From Nothopassalora personata (taxonomy: Eukaryota > Ascomycota > Dothideomycetes > Mycosphaerellales > Mycosphaerellaceae), in assembly GCA_033816765.1 (NCBI GenBank), contig CM066288.1, positions 2,232,001 to 2,296,000 of the forward strand: DNA of 64,000 bases, in the 5' to 3' direction. Positions 22,525-33,930 of the stretch are shown here, piece after piece. Position 1 is the first letter of the stretch; every line of letters begins with the position of its first letter. The notes under the pieces were generated by a model. The model worked only from the letters and a program-made list of their open reading frames with translations, had not been told where the DNA came from and ran no database searches. The position numbers were made by a program, and so were the translations under genes.

Positions 22525-23769
22525 ATGTCTGCAGGTTGGAATACGGTAAATCATCAGACTTCTATGCCCGCCTCTCCAGCGTCCATGTCAGCCCCTGAGG
22601 CGCTGCCGCACGCTCCTGAGGTACAGCTAACACCACCATGCAGATAGAGAGCGATGCTGGAGTCTTCACCTACCTCATCGAATCCCTCGGCGTGAAGAAG
22701 GTTCAATTTGAAGAGCTCATCAGCCTTGACGCCGAGTCTCTGCAACAGCTCAACCCGATCGGCGTCATCTTCCTCTTCAAATATCCCACAGACGAGAAGC
22801 CGAAGAAGGACGCACCCCTCGATGGCGAGTTCGACTACAGCGCTCTAGAAGATCAGGACGCGCCAGTGTGGTTTGCGGCGCAGACAATCGTAAGTGTGGG
22901 GATGGCGGGAAGTACAACCTATCGGGGACATTTCCTCCCAACTCGGGACTTCCTGGGCCTACTCCTCATCCTGTCTGTGCACAACTAACACCTCTCTAGC
23001 AAAATGCGTGTGGCACCCAGGCATTGCTCAGTGTGCTCTTAAACAAGGACAACCAAGAAGAAGGCGGCGGCGGCGTGGAGATTGGCGAGAACTTGAAGGA
23101 ATTCAAGAGCTTTACGGGCATGTTCCCAGCAGACGTAAGAACACCCATGCCGAAAGAGCCACCGCGACCATACTGACGACCATACAGCTCCGCGGCGAAA
23201 CCCTATCCAATTCAGACCTCATCCGCGAAACTCACAATTCGTTCGCCCGCAGCTCACCCTTCGTATCAGACGAAACCCGCATGGCTACCGCCGACGACGA
23301 CGTCTACCATTTCATTGCCTACACCTCAGTCAACAGCACACTTTACGAGCTCGACGGTCTTCAGCCAGCACCTATACGGCATGGCGACGCAGGCGCGTGT
23401 CCACCTGAGATCTTCTCTGATGCCGTCATTCCAGTGCTGCAGCGGAGAATAGAGCGATATCCAGCTACCGAAATTCGGTTCAACTTGCTCGCAGTATGCG
23501 AAGACCTGCGGGATCGAGCAAGAGCAGCGGGCGATGAGGAGTGGCTGGCGAGAGAGGAGCAGAAGAGGAGAGATTGGAGGTGGGAGAATGCACTACGGCG
23601 GCATAACTTTGTGGGTTTCATCGGGGAGGTCATGAAGGCTGTTGTTGCGAGCAAGGTCAAGGACGGCAGCTATGATAAGTGGATCGAAGATGCGAAAACA
23701 GCGACCAAGAAGCGGATAGAGGACCGGCAGAAGAGAGGTCAGGGTGAAGACGAGATGGACACGTCGTAG
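22525..23769 (+). CDS. UCH2: Ubiquitin C-terminal hydrolase, UCH37/UCHL5 (Uch2) type
   Basis: Four exons, all in phase 0: 22525-22545, 22644-22889, 23000-23134 and 23188-23769. Introns have donors GTAAAT, GTAAGT and GTAAGA, with branch sites CTAAC, CTAAC and CTGAC, giving 327 residues. UCH37-type enzymes are cysteine deubiquitinases that trim ubiquitin chains at the 19S proteasome. The start MSAGWNT-IESDAGVFTYLIE matches the family. Catalytic residues by position: Gln87 (oxyanion hole), Cys93 in QNACGTQ, His175 in DDVYHFIAY, and Asp190 in ELDGLQ. The C-terminal part (about 250-327) is helical and charged, as expected for the ULD/KEKE-like tail. Without splicing the tiny first exon would be missed. 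A divergent OM14-like gene lies upstream. Confidence 0.95.
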
Positions 23770-26451
23770 AACGTGCCCTCCGCTCGAGAGGTTTGGCTGT
23801 CGAAATGAGAAAAGCGACATCAAGGAAATGGTGAGCCGCAGGTTATCGCTCCAAGCGGAAACAGTCAGACTGTCGCAATGCTATTCCTTCACATTTTCAA
23901 GGAGAGGAAGAGGAAAGTGGAATCAAGTCTACCGCCGGGCCTTTCTCGCCATACCGAGGTCGTCAAACCACGACCTCACCTGCCATGCTTGCGACCTCAA
24001 CACCAGCATACGAGCGTCTCGTGCCACCTCGCTCTCTTCCTGGAACAGCTTCGGTCGGTGGCACTTTCCCAATTGCATATAGCTGACAGTCTCCAGTTTC
24101 CCCAAGGTCTGTCCAGTACCCCGAGGCCCTTCCAGCTCAATTATCTGGCAGCTCTATCGCGGCCGAGTTTTCGCGACCACATGCAACCTCCCAGTTCTCC
24201 TCATTGCCGACCGGCCGATTCCAAGCCTGTATGGGTCCAGCTCATCCCAAGCCCTGAACACACTGGAGGTCGCAGCAGCTAACCTCATATTCATAATATG
24301 AACTCGTTGGCTTCGTTCGTAGACAGGCGATCCTGCAGCAGGCTTCAATGCCTCTGCCTCAGTCTCCGTGTACAAGCTACACCGCTGCTCATGAGCGTTG
24401 CTCAGTTGCTCCGTGCACCGTGCACCGTGCACCGTGCCAGAGTCTCGCCTCTCGTGGTCTGGGTGGCGCGGAGGAGGGTCGCGCCGTGGAGTGGGTAAGG
24501 TGCAGCGAATTGCTCGCAAGGATCTTTGAAAAGGTGGAGTGAGACGTTCAGATCGGTGAAGTAGTGCGAGTAGATTGGGATGCGAAACTGGGCAGGGAGG
24601 TTGAGATATCCCGTGCGATGGGATGCGGTGGTGGCTATCGAAGATGTTGAGATGTTCCGACCTACGGGCAGCTCAGGGTTGTGGATTCTCCAACTATATG
24701 TGGTGGAAAGTCTGAAGACTGATGTTCGACAGAGACTCAATCCCGTGGACGTTGGGGAAGGTCTTTGCTGTTATACTGGCTGTCGAAGTTTCCACAACGC
24801 GGGAGCTGACAGTTCACAACAGATCCGTGTCACTGCCCCCCACCAATGTCACGCTTTGCAACCTTCAATAATGCCCTGCCGCGGATCCCATCACTGGTCC
24901 AACCCCCCAAACCGCCTTTCCACACCCATTCACGCCTTCTGCAGAAGCTGCCTTCGCCGCCATCGACACTTACCACCCACACACGCCTCCACTCTCCTCC
25001 TCTTTCCTCCGCTACGGGCGACACCGACCCTCACGGTCCTCCATAGACTCTCGATTCTTCTTGTATTGGCAATAATTGCAGTCCGTCGCAGTTTGGGTGG
25101 GTGAGGTGGATTTGGTACGAGGAGCGAGATGGGAAATTGAAGGGTTGTGGGTAGTTTGCTTGCTTACTTGCTTGCTCAGGATGTCGTACGAAGTGGTGCG
25201 GATTGGGTACAGTAGATTGTGGCTCTTGTGACACATCACTGTTCGGAGTAGTGTTTCTTGTACAAGGGCTGCTAGAGGTCTTCGTCCTGCGAGAAATCTT
25301 TCGTACCAACCCCTTGCGCCGTTTTGAGCTCACTTTCGAGATCGATTATCTGCCAGTTGAGGTTGACCTCCTTGGACTACTTGGCTCGCGGCGTCTTCAC
25401 GTGGAACGGCGGATACTCCAGTCTCAGCTGACGGCAAGCCGTACAGTGATGTGCGATCGCTCTGAACAGAGTGTTCCCCCGCAACTGTACGAGGCCACTG
25501 CGAGATTCTGATCGAGTGCGCGGCCCTTCAGTTTCCAGAGACGGAGCTCGACCGGCGGTGCCACATGTGATTGTAGCGGGGAAAGATGATGGTCATTTCT
25601 ATCGAAAACCGGTGATGACAGGAGCCACTGAAGACAATTCGCCGAGAGAAAAAGCACTTTATTGATTTTTAGAGGTTTTCTTTGTTCAGGGGTTTTTGCT
25701 CGCGAGAGAACCCGAATAGATGGCATCGCTTTGTCAGGCATACTTCATGGCAATTCGGTATTCAAAGATTGAGGCCTCGAGCACAATGAATGCCATGATA
25801 CTGTGTTGCTCACACCCAATCTGTAAACAACATGCATGTCTATCTTGTCGCCAGCTCAAGACCTTTGTCGCACTAGGGCTTTGGAACAACACGATCAGTA
25901 CTTCGATGGACTATAACATTGCAATACGCTCTGCGTGAGTCGATCAGAGGTCCGGAGGATACTATTGTACACGACCTAGATCCATATCGTAGTGGAGAAG
26001 CTCACCACAGTGCCAGACAAGAGACAAGAGCGGGTCTCTAGGGCCGAGATGCAATGGCGCACAGTCATGTTTGCTTCGAGATCACACAGCTTTGCTCCGA
26101 GTATCGACCTCGACAGCGTCGGCAAATAGATATCCTCCGTAATTCTTGGATGATGGGTAGTCGCAATGAAACTGCTTGAGCACATGCTTCCAACAACTAA
26201 ACATGATTGACACGAGCTCACTCCTGCTCAGACAAAGGCATACCACATGCTTCGCTGGATCATGGCGGCTCAACACGGCATTGAATCATTGCGTCTTCTG
26301 ATTATAGGTCATCTGCTACGACTACAATGAACTGCCGACACAGAATTGTGCCGTCGACCAAAGTATTAAACATCAACACTTCGTACACTACTACTCCAGA
26401 CGTCGGTCCTTGGTGTATACAACACACCGACCATAGTGCCAGGTTACAATC
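23770..26451. other. Intergenic region, 2.7 kb, no supportable gene
   Basis: Short ORFs occur on both strands: 24402-24740 (-), 24846-25046 (+) and 25031-25333 (-). Some have basic or Pro-rich compositions but no recognisable domain and no convincing intron links. A short GTGCACC-type triplication lies at about 24411-24438. The region may contain a lineage-specific gene I cannot resolve. Confidence 0.45.
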
Positions 26452-27586
26452 ATGGCCCAAGAGAAGCGCCCTAGTCCTCGTCACAGCATTACTGCTTTCG
26501 GCAGCATTGTGCTGATGGTCGCCATGTTCGCGATCTTATGGGCTGTGACTCCTCAAACACAAGGCTTCAAGCAGGATTTTACCACTAGGTCGTCTTACGC
26601 GGAACACACTCCCGGACACAATCTCTCCATTCGTGCCAACGATGGCAACGACAGAGATCCGAATTGGTACCCTGTAAGCCGTCAGGCTATCATCGATGCG
26701 GATGTCGCTACATTAGACGCCAGGGGACGTTCCATTCGCAAGGGAATAGATCTAGTCTGTCTCATGGAGGCTTCTGCAGACAGTTCCGAGCCACAATACG
26801 CTCAGTCTGCTTGGACCAAGGTAGCCGATCTTGAGCGCTACGGATGGATCACCGAGGAGGAAGAAGAGTATGAGGATATTGTGAGCGAAGTGCAACTTGA
26901 GGACGCCTTTCGGGATCTTGGTATTAGCAATGATCCTCGGGACTGGACTCAGATCATTTCGTACCACGGCCACGACTCTGACATTGAAGGAGTTGGCTAT
27001 CCAGCTACACGAGCACAGTACAAGAATGACATCAACCAGAATGACGGAGTCATTATTGCTGAGAACAACCTCAGTCCGAGGTATTCTGCTCCCGGGACGA
27101 ACCCCGTCGTGCCATTGGATCGATGGTCTGATGTTTTGTGGCTTGGCATTCAGAAGGTGACAGGGGCTTTCACTCAAGCTGGTGGTGAGTCCACTGTTCT
27201 TCACATTGCGCCCACTGCTGATCACAATGGTAGGCACACCTAAACCTGTAGAGCACATTTTTCGCTTCAAGCTCTCGAACCAAGAGACGCGCCGGTACCT
27301 CCTTGAAATAGTTGGCAAAGCGGCCGTCGAGGACCTCGGCGAGTGGCCTGGTGTGACATTCCCAATCGAGGAGTACCAGGCTCTCGCCGCGTTGGCCTCC
27401 GCGAACGGGATCGGAGTTGCCTTCTTCTTGGGGCAGCATAAGGCAACGACGGGGATTAGGATTGTGGACCGTGTGAATCTGTTCAACTGTCCTGAGAAGC
27501 TTGCCGATCCGTTTCATCCAGAGGAGATCGATAAGGAGGCGAGAATGTGTATGTACTTCCACGTTCGGCACGTGAAGGAGAGCTAG
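26452..27586 (+). CDS. Unrecognised single-pass membrane or secreted protein
   Basis: Two exons: 26452-27184 and 27234-27586. The 49-bp intron has donor GTGAGT and acceptor GGTAG, and phase 1 is kept, giving 361 residues. I do not recognise the family. The N-terminus has a short basic cytoplasmic part and one hydrophobic segment (about residues 13-33, SITAFGSIVLMVAMFAILWA). It is therefore a signal-anchor or signal-peptide protein with the bulk outside the cytosol. The rest is hydrophilic and acidic (EEEEEYED around 140), with few Cys. Exon 2 contains a compact, protein-like stretch from VEHIFRFKLSN to a C-terminal YFHVRHVKES. Unspliced, exon 1 would stop six residues after the intron. It is likely a lineage-specific gene. 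Confidence 0.7.
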
Positions 27587-28480
27587 GATAAGGATTGGGT
27601 GTAGAGTATAGAAATAAGAGTTGCAATATGAAGGTAGCCACAAGAACATGATGTGGTTGCAAGAGTTTGAGCAGAAAGCTTGTCATATGACCCTGCAACA
27701 TTTCGGGGGTCGTAGACGCGCTTAGAGCGAGGGCAGCTTCAGACTTGTCCCGATGGTCGTCGGATTTGATGAGCCTTCGGCCCTGCTTGGGCACCTCAGT
27801 CTCTCTGGAACTGGAAGACTATCAGAGGACATTCGCGAGCTGGAGACTGGCCATCTGTCGCAACTGTCTGCCCATTGATATCGGCAAGACTGTTCTCAGG
27901 GCAACGTCCTTCCACTAAGGCCCAGTGAAAGTGACTTTCACTTGCCACGAAGGCTTCACACCCTGCAAACGGCCTTGATCGTAGATCTGTTGGCCAATCA
28001 GTATTGAATATGCGAAACATGGAAATGGCAGTATTTTCCATCATAAAGGTGGATGTGGGAGTATTTCACAGTAAGAAGAGCGCTCCTGCAAAAGTCATGT
28101 CTGCCAGTGTGTTATCGCTTTGCTGTCGTATACCTTATCGTACTAGAGCAGGTGTCAAGCTAATCAAGTAAGCAGCGGTAATTTTGTGAGTCCGACCCTA
28201 TTTTGTAGTTCGACACAACCAGTCTAATATGCGTCAACATCTGTACAACAGCCTTAAGTCTGAGCAGGTCCTGAACCGCAGACCGAATCTATCCAGTCAT
28301 GGCAGTCACCTTTGCAAAAATACGCCGTGCGTCGTCGCGACACTTAGTTAGCATTTAGGAACACGTTCTCTGGATGGCAGCCCGAACTTGGCGGGTAGAG
28401 TGGACCAGCTACACATGAGACGTCAGCCACGGCCTCGTCGCATCAAGAGACATCATCAACTGACTGTTCACGCCGTCATC
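27587..28480. other. Intergenic region between convergent genes
   Basis: About 890 bp; no coding sequence, repeat or RNA gene recognised. Confidence 0.5.
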
Positions 28481-28996
28481 CTAGTAACAATCGCGTATCA
28501 CGCTGTGTCCGCGATCAGGTGCAAGCCTGCTCTCACAGTCGATCTGTGCCTGTCCACCACTTTGTGAGCTGGATTGCGTACAAATGTCGATGTGAGCCTT
28601 GCCGTTACTCCAGTCTGAGATACATGGTGCGCAAGTGTCCTCGAAGATGAGGTGCTTCTGCGTGTATCGGTCGTAGAAGATCTCGCACTTGTTGAACTCG
28701 CCGGGTGCGGTGGCCATACAACGAGGGTCATCGTAGGCGCCCTTGCCACCGGCCTTGTAGCCACGACCGTAGCCATAGGCGATCTGGGCTGATGGTAGGT
28801 CGCTGTTGGGGACTGGGGGTTGGGCATGGGAATCAGTGGACTTCAGAAAGTGTGTGGAGATAGTGCTTGCAGCCATAGAAGGTGTGCTCGCCATCGCCGA
28901 CGGTGGCAGATCGCTTTCTACCGAGACGCCTTGAACAAGGCCAGCAGAGGCCGAGATAGCCATTGCGACGGTGGCGGTGGCGGTGTTGCTGTACAT
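28481..28996 (-). CDS. Small cysteine-rich secreted protein (effector-like)
   Basis: A 171-residue protein if translation starts at the Met at 28996. The ORF is open further upstream to 29281, but the upstream part lacks a signal sequence. The N-terminus MYSNTATATVAMAISASAG is a plausible signal peptide, cleaved near VQG-VS. A Ser/Thr/Pro/Ala-rich region follows to about residue 75. The C-terminal half begins with a Gly/Tyr-rich patch (YGYGRGYKAGGKGAY) and contains seven Cys. No domain is recognised. Size, secretion signal, clustered Cys and lack of recognised homologues fit a fungal effector or cell-wall-associated protein, but that role is inferred. The odd Cys count leaves one unpaired or points to a dimer. 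Confidence 0.6.
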   Translation of the reverse strand: MYSNTATATVAMAISASAGLVQGVSVESDLPPSAMASTPSMAASTISTHFLKSTDSHAQPPVPNSDLPSAQIAYGYGRGYKAGGKGAYDDPRCMATAPGEFNKCEIFYDRYTQKHLIFEDTCAPCISDWSNGKAHIDICTQSSSQSGGQAQIDCESRLAPDRGHSVIRDCY

Positions 28997-29903
28997 GGTG
29001 ATTGTGGCTTTGAAAGTGCGGTCGTTTGGAAAGTGGTTCTTGCCTGAATGAGCACAGAGTTCCTCCAGCAGCAGAGGTGTAATATATGCTGTTGATGTAG
29101 TTCGAGCTCCTTCCCGTAGCACCGAGCTGAAAATGGTCGATCTTTGCGCGATGTAATTCTCGTTCAAGCGTATGATAATCATGTTCGTAAGAAGGTGTGC
29201 GACGACGTGCAGTGTCTTAGCTCTGCTTGAGGCCATGTAGATCTCCAGACGTTCCGGTAAGCGCAGAGTGCTGTATGCCAAGCGGGCGCCGCATGGACTG
29301 CTTGAAGTGCTTAGCTGAACAAGTCATCTGCTGGCGCAGCAGTAGTGCATTGCATCCGTGTGTGCACGATGTCGATCAGGTACTATACAGTTGAGAGCCA
29401 ACAACCGATACCTGTTCAGCTGATAGCCGTTCAAGCTGCATCCAGGGTGCAAACACAAGTAGAGGGAAAAGGCCTGGCAGTCGTCCGTAGCCCTTAAAGC
29501 GCGTTTCAAAGATCAGAGAGCACTGTCATCTTTCTCTTTCTGCGGTATCTTTTCGTCATGTAAGGCCATTGGGTCCTCAGTATTGGTCCACTTCCTACGA
29601 CGGGCTTGAGGTTCGACCGGGCCATGATAGCATCGGCCTCGGCTTCGTCCCGTACGCAATAATAAGTATTGCCGAATAGAGTATCCTTCCTTGTGGAATA
29701 TGCGGTCACCTAAGGGACGAGTATCACAGAAAGGCTGGAGGAAGCTCTGTGCCATTCCTGCAGCTGGCACATGGAACTTGCATGACAATGCGGATAACGT
29801 CGAGGCATAAGCCATATGTGCATGCCACCCCAAGGATCGACAGCGCCCAACGATCTGCTCGTTACCCAAAAGCAGCATTGGTCGCGCCACCGGTACTGCA
29901 GAA
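28997..29903. other. Intergenic region
   Basis: No gene with supporting evidence. Overlapping short minus-strand ORFs (29506-29709, 29513-30064) lack domains. Confidence 0.4.
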
Positions 29904-30458
29904 TTAAATAGAGATCTGCAAGGCCGGAACGTTCGTTGGATTTCCGTATTGGGCACCAGTGCAGGTCCAGTCAATGTTCCGCATCGCCAGGAGGAGGATG
30001 GTACTAGGGGCAGCGCAGAGGAAGATGGATATAAGGAGCGGAAATTGGTGTTGAGGGCGAACAACGGAGAGTACGGAGAGCAGGAAAAAGAGGAGGAGGA
30101 AGATTTCGAAGCCGAGTCCCGGCGTGAGGATCATGGTGAGGGTAGAGACAAGGTTGAGTATGAGGTCGAGAACAAGGCTGAAGAATGAAGGTGAGGAGGA
30201 CGAGGTAGAAGAGGTCGTGTTCAAGTGCCGTAACAAGCAGGCGTAGATTGCTTCGAGCTAGCCACGTTTCGATTGTGGGGGGTCTGGATTTGATAGGATA
30301 ACATCGTGCTCGCCAAAGGACAACTCATCGGCCGGAAAGTCTTCTGTAATTTTCGGAGTCGCATTCATCTTTCGTCTGGGCCCTTGCGAAGACCATGGGA
30401 CTGAGATGGTGAAAGGGAAAGGCGATGGAGAGATCATGGAGTCGATGAGCAGATCCAT
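29904..30458 (-). pseudogene. Possible small membrane protein gene split by an in-frame TAG
   Basis: Two minus-strand ORFs in the same frame, 30258-30458 (66 aa) and 29904-30236 (110 aa), are separated by a single in-frame TAG and seven further codons. The downstream part is strongly hydrophobic, with two or three likely membrane segments around FFSLVLDLILNLVSTLTMIL, FLLLFFLLSVLSVV and LLISIFLCAAPSTILLLA. The upstream part is hydrophilic. I recognise no family. It may be one gene broken by a stop, a stop-readthrough gene, or just the downstream ORF starting at 30236. No GT-AG intron obviously removes the stop. Confidence 0.35.
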
Positions 30459-30554
30459 AGCGGAGGAAACGGATGGACAAGGACGAAGCCGAGCGTAGCG
30501 GCCGCGGCATCTTCAGGATAGCGTTAGATTTGGCTCAAGTGTGCTCGACAGGAC

Positions 30555-32306
30555 TCATCGTCCTTCATCTTCAGGATGATCCACATATCCCAGCTTCTCG
30601 CCGACCTTCACCTTCTTCCCGTTCTCAATGCACCATTTCCAGCCGCCTCTTCTTTCTGTCCCACTAAAGCCTTCGTCAAACGTTGGTCTTCGACCTTTAG
30701 GTGCTTCGAAGACCATGACGATCGTGCTGCCGAGCTGGAAGCCGCCCATCTCCTCACCTCGCCGCAGCGCATGACCGCCAAGGACTTTTGACGCTGAAGT
30801 GTACGTGGCTTCAGCATAGCCCGAGTACGGCTCGCCTCGTTTCGACGCCTCTTCTGCTGCTTTGTCGGCGAGTGTATCTGTGAGCAGGCTGTTCGTTCTC
30901 AGCTCGCGATCGAAGTTGATCACGATAGAGCCAACATTCGTGGCGCCAACAGGCGTGTACGAGAAGAAGCCGTACTTCCATCTGCCAAGGAGCGCGACGC
31001 GTTCGTTCAAGGTGAAGAGGCCCGGCAGATTCTTCACCAAAAATGGCGAGACGGAGTACAGCTCGCCAGCAAAGTGCCGTCTGCTCTCGACGACCCACGA
31101 GACCGGAGAGTGGAAGCGATGGTAGTCACCTGGGGCGAGGTAGACTACACAAAAGTAGAGTGCTGTCGGTACTTCTTGTTGCTCTGCTGGGGCGTACCAA
31201 GGCTTTGCTCGTGATGCTAGCTCTCTGCTGACTTCTTGTTCAGATGATGGGGATGACTTTGTCGATTGGTCTAATGTCGGTATGATGGATGCTTCGGAGC
31301 TTCCCTCCCTAAGCTTCGGGTCGATGTTCTTCGGGTTTGGTTCGTTGCCGGATTTCGGGAGCTTCCACCATGATCTGCTCTTCTTGCCCGATGCTGCTCC
31401 AGAGAGCAAGCTTGGGAGATTGTATGATATGCCGTTGATGCGAGCGAACTCTTCATCTTGGCGAAGAATCTCCTCGTCTCCATCTCTTGTCCTTTCCTTG
31501 CTCCACTCAGGCGCTCCGGCCGTTCCAGGGACGTTGCTCGTTCCTGGTGTGCCAGAAGTTGGTTCCGCTCCCAGCAATGCATCGACGCTGTATGTTACAC
31601 CCTTGACCTGCTCCACCTCTCCATGCTCAATCGTTCCAAACTGTACGATCCGGCCATCTGCGGGACTCAACAACGCATCCGGGTCGGGATCCAATGGTCT
31701 CACGCCCGGCTTCAACGTGCGATAGAAGAACTCTGACAGGTTTCTGAACCTTTTCAAGTCCTCCTCCTCGATCTCGTCAAAGTTTACGCCAAAGAGCCAG
31801 CCGTACAATTTGAATCCTGGCACACGTGCGAACATGGGTATATCAATGCTGTTGAACCATCCCCACCACCTACTCAATGCCTTCAGTGGCAATGTTGACA
31901 TGATTCTCACGCTCCATGGTCCGCTGGGCCGTATGCGCGGTCGCCTCTCGGGTCGTCCTATTATGTCCGTGTCACCGTCACCGTCGACGTCGTCTTCTTC
32001 ATCTCTACTTTGCCGCCATCTCTCCTCTTCCTTCCTCCTTTCCCGTTCATTGATGCGATAGAACTGGAAGGCGCCGAGGAACGCAATGCCGAGGCCGATT
32101 GGTAAGGGCTTCCAGACGATGGGCGTGGCGCGGAGTGCATCTCGTGCGCGCGAGCTGAAGGAGGACTGACGATGCTGTCCTGCTTGTCTCGATGCTCCGT
32201 GTGTTGACGAGAAAGGCCGAGATGGCGTATGTCTGGTGGGTTGCAATGGTGTTGATCGGGATCGTAGGACAAGACGCGCGTGTCTGGCTGCTGTGGTGGG
32301 GGACAT
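30555..32306 (-). CDS. PSD1: Phosphatidylserine decarboxylase 1, mitochondrial
   Basis: A 583-residue single-exon ORF. Psd1 decarboxylates phosphatidylserine to phosphatidylethanolamine at the mitochondrial inner membrane. An Arg/Ser-rich presequence (1-60) is followed by one membrane segment at about 63-84 (PIVWKPLPIGLGIAFLGAF). The decarboxylase core includes FFYRTLKPGVRPLD, SPADGRI and the substrate-pocket GDYHRFHSP. The autocatalytic LGST motif lies at 525-528, where the chain cleaves between Gly and Ser to make the pyruvoyl cofactor. A long Ser/Pro-rich insert with low similarity lies between SPADGRI and GDYHRFHSP (about 250-390), as in other filamentous fungi. The start is the first Met in frame and gives a good mitochondrial presequence. 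The Spg1-type gene is divergent. Confidence 0.95.
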   Translation of the reverse strand: MSPTTAARHARLVLRSRSTPLQPTRHTPSRPFSSTHGASRQAGQHRQSSFSSRARDALRATPIVWKPLPIGLGIAFLGAFQFYRINERERRKEEERWRQSRDEEDDVDGDGDTDIIGRPERRPRIRPSGPWSVRIMSTLPLKALSRWWGWFNSIDIPMFARVPGFKLYGWLFGVNFDEIEEEDLKRFRNLSEFFYRTLKPGVRPLDPDPDALLSPADGRIVQFGTIEHGEVEQVKGVTYSVDALLGAEPTSGTPGTSNVPGTAGAPEWSKERTRDGDEEILRQDEEFARINGISYNLPSLLSGAASGKKSRSWWKLPKSGNEPNPKNIDPKLREGSSEASIIPTLDQSTKSSPSSEQEVSRELASRAKPWYAPAEQQEVPTALYFCVVYLAPGDYHRFHSPVSWVVESRRHFAGELYSVSPFLVKNLPGLFTLNERVALLGRWKYGFFSYTPVGATNVGSIVINFDRELRTNSLLTDTLADKAAEEASKRGEPYSGYAEATYTSASKVLGGHALRRGEEMGGFQLGSTIVMVFEAPKGRRPTFDEGFSGTERRGGWKWCIENGKKVKVGEKLGYVDHPEDEGR

Positions 32307-32950
32307 GATGGAGAATGTTTGCTGTCAGCTCATCGTCGCATGTCGTCGTACAAGCATCACGCCTTATGCAGATCTGGGCAGTAGCCCTTCGAGATGGCCG
32401 TGTACGTCGGATGGTGGTGGATGTTTCTTCTCGACGTAGATGACGTCCATAACCCGGCGAAACATGTCCCGCCGTCGCGACCCCCTGAGGATGAGACGAG
32501 AATATACTGTACCGTACCATATGCACGTAATCCGCCGACTGTCTAGACTGCAAAGCATAATAATGCACATACATGCGTTTCGTGCATCCGCTGATTTACT
32601 TCTCGCATTGATCGTGTGAAGTGTGCACAGAACCTCTCGATGTGTCAGGTGACTCGTTCGGGCATGCCTGTCGCGCGGGTGTTGATTGTTTTGGGTGTGC
32701 CGGGCGTCTCATTCGTTGCATCTCCAGGTACCACTAGCTAGCTAGCTCTATAGTTCAAGTACACTTCCTCGTGGGCAAGCCGCCTATTCTTCCACCACCG
32801 GAGGCCACAGTCGCAAAGGCCGTCTTGCTCGTCGCCAGGATACACACGACTCCCCCCTCCTCCCCCCCTCCTCCCCCCCCCCCCCCCGCTCCCTCCCCCC
32901 TGACTGGCTGCCCTTCTCCCACACCACACCGCGCACCCGCCGCCGCCGCT
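32307..32950. promoter_or_regulatory. Divergent intergenic region between PSD1 and the Spg1-type gene
   Basis: A 644-bp shared upstream region. It ends in a pyrimidine-rich stretch (32850-32900) with a run of 15 C residues at 32873-32887, directly upstream of the GTPase start, resembling the C-tract before the Dma1-type gene. GCTAGCTAGCT lies near 32737. Promoter function is inferred from position. Confidence 0.5.
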
Positions 32951-33930
32951 ATGGACATCGACGACGGCGGGCCCGAGAAGCAGCCGCAGCTCGACGACGC
33001 CTCAATGCATACCATTACCGCGTCATCGCTTCAACAGCAGCCGCAGTCGAATCCCACATACGATGGACGACCGCAGACATCATACTCCGACACCGGCTTC
33101 TCACGATCCTACTCCCACGACAACGCATCCGACCACCTGCAGAACGGCAACGGCCTAACCAGACCTGCATCGACGCAGAGCCAAGGTCAGAATGGTCAGC
33201 AGACACAGGCCCAGAAGAATGCGTCAGTGGTGATCAAGGTGGGCATGGTCGGAGATGCGCAGATTGGCAAGACGAGCTTGATGGTCAAGTACGTCGAGGG
33301 CAGCTGGGATGAGGATTACATACAGACGCTGGGTGAGTGACACGCAGTGGCGGGCGTATTGCTCCAGCTAACGATTGTTTGTAGGCGTTAACTTCATGGA
33401 GAAGACCATATCGATACGCAACACGGAAATCACTTTCTCCATCTGGGATTTGGGTGGCCAGCGGGAGTTCGTCAACATGCTTCCCCTCGTATGCAACGAC
33501 GCAGTCGCCATACTGTTCATGTTTGACCTCACCCGCAAGTCTACCCTCAACAGCATCAAGGAGTGGTACCGTCAAGGGCGAGGTTTCAACAAGACCGCCA
33601 TACCTTTCTTAGTCGGCACAAAGTATGATCACTTCGTGAACTTTCCTCGTGAAGAACAAGAAGAGATCTCCACCCAGGCGAAGAGGTTCGCAAAGGCGAT
33701 GAAGGCGAGCTTGATATTCTCAAGCACAAGTCACAGTATCAACGTGCAGAAGGTTCGTCCTCGGTCATGCACCTCTACCATGCCAACATGCAGCTACCGC
33801 TGAGGATATTCATCAGCTGACCATGTCTTAGATCTTCAAGATCGTGCTCTCAAAAGCATTCGATTTGCGATGCACAATTCCCGAAATCGAGAATGTCGGC
33901 GAGCCGCTTCTCCTATACCAAGCCGCCTGA
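32951..33930 (+). CDS. SPG1: Septation-initiation Ras-like GTPase, Spg1/Tem1 family
   Basis: Three exons: 32951-33332, 33385-33752 and 33832-33930. Donors are GTGAGT and GTTCGT, and phases agree, giving 282 residues. Spg1/Tem1 GTPases sit on spindle-pole bodies and switch on the septation-initiation or mitotic-exit kinase cascade. A Gln/Ser-rich N-terminal extension of about 90 residues is followed by the GTPase domain: G1 GDAQIGKT at 101-108, WDLGGQ at 148-153 (family-typical), and GTKYD at 205-209. Highly conserved stretches include [18 protein letters not shown] and [11 protein letters not shown]. The third exon supplies the expected end [20 protein letters not shown]. The second donor (GTTCGT) is unusual but is required by the family alignment. 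Dma1, which acts in the same pathway in S. pombe, is about 14 kb away. Confidence 0.95.

Noticed and set aside
24402..24740. 112-codon minus-strand ORF with a presequence-like N-terminus
   Set aside because: The C-terminus runs into a simple repeat (GTGCACC) and no domain or splice continuation was found; too weak to call.
24846..25046. 66-codon Pro-rich plus-strand ORF
   Set aside because: Low complexity, no domain, and no donor site that extends it convincingly.
25031..25333. 100-codon basic minus-strand ORF
   Set aside because: Composition suggests a possible exon, but neither family nor splice partner was found.
31282..31725. 147-codon plus-strand ORF opposite PSD1
   Set aside because: Antisense shadow of the PSD1 coding sequence; no domain.
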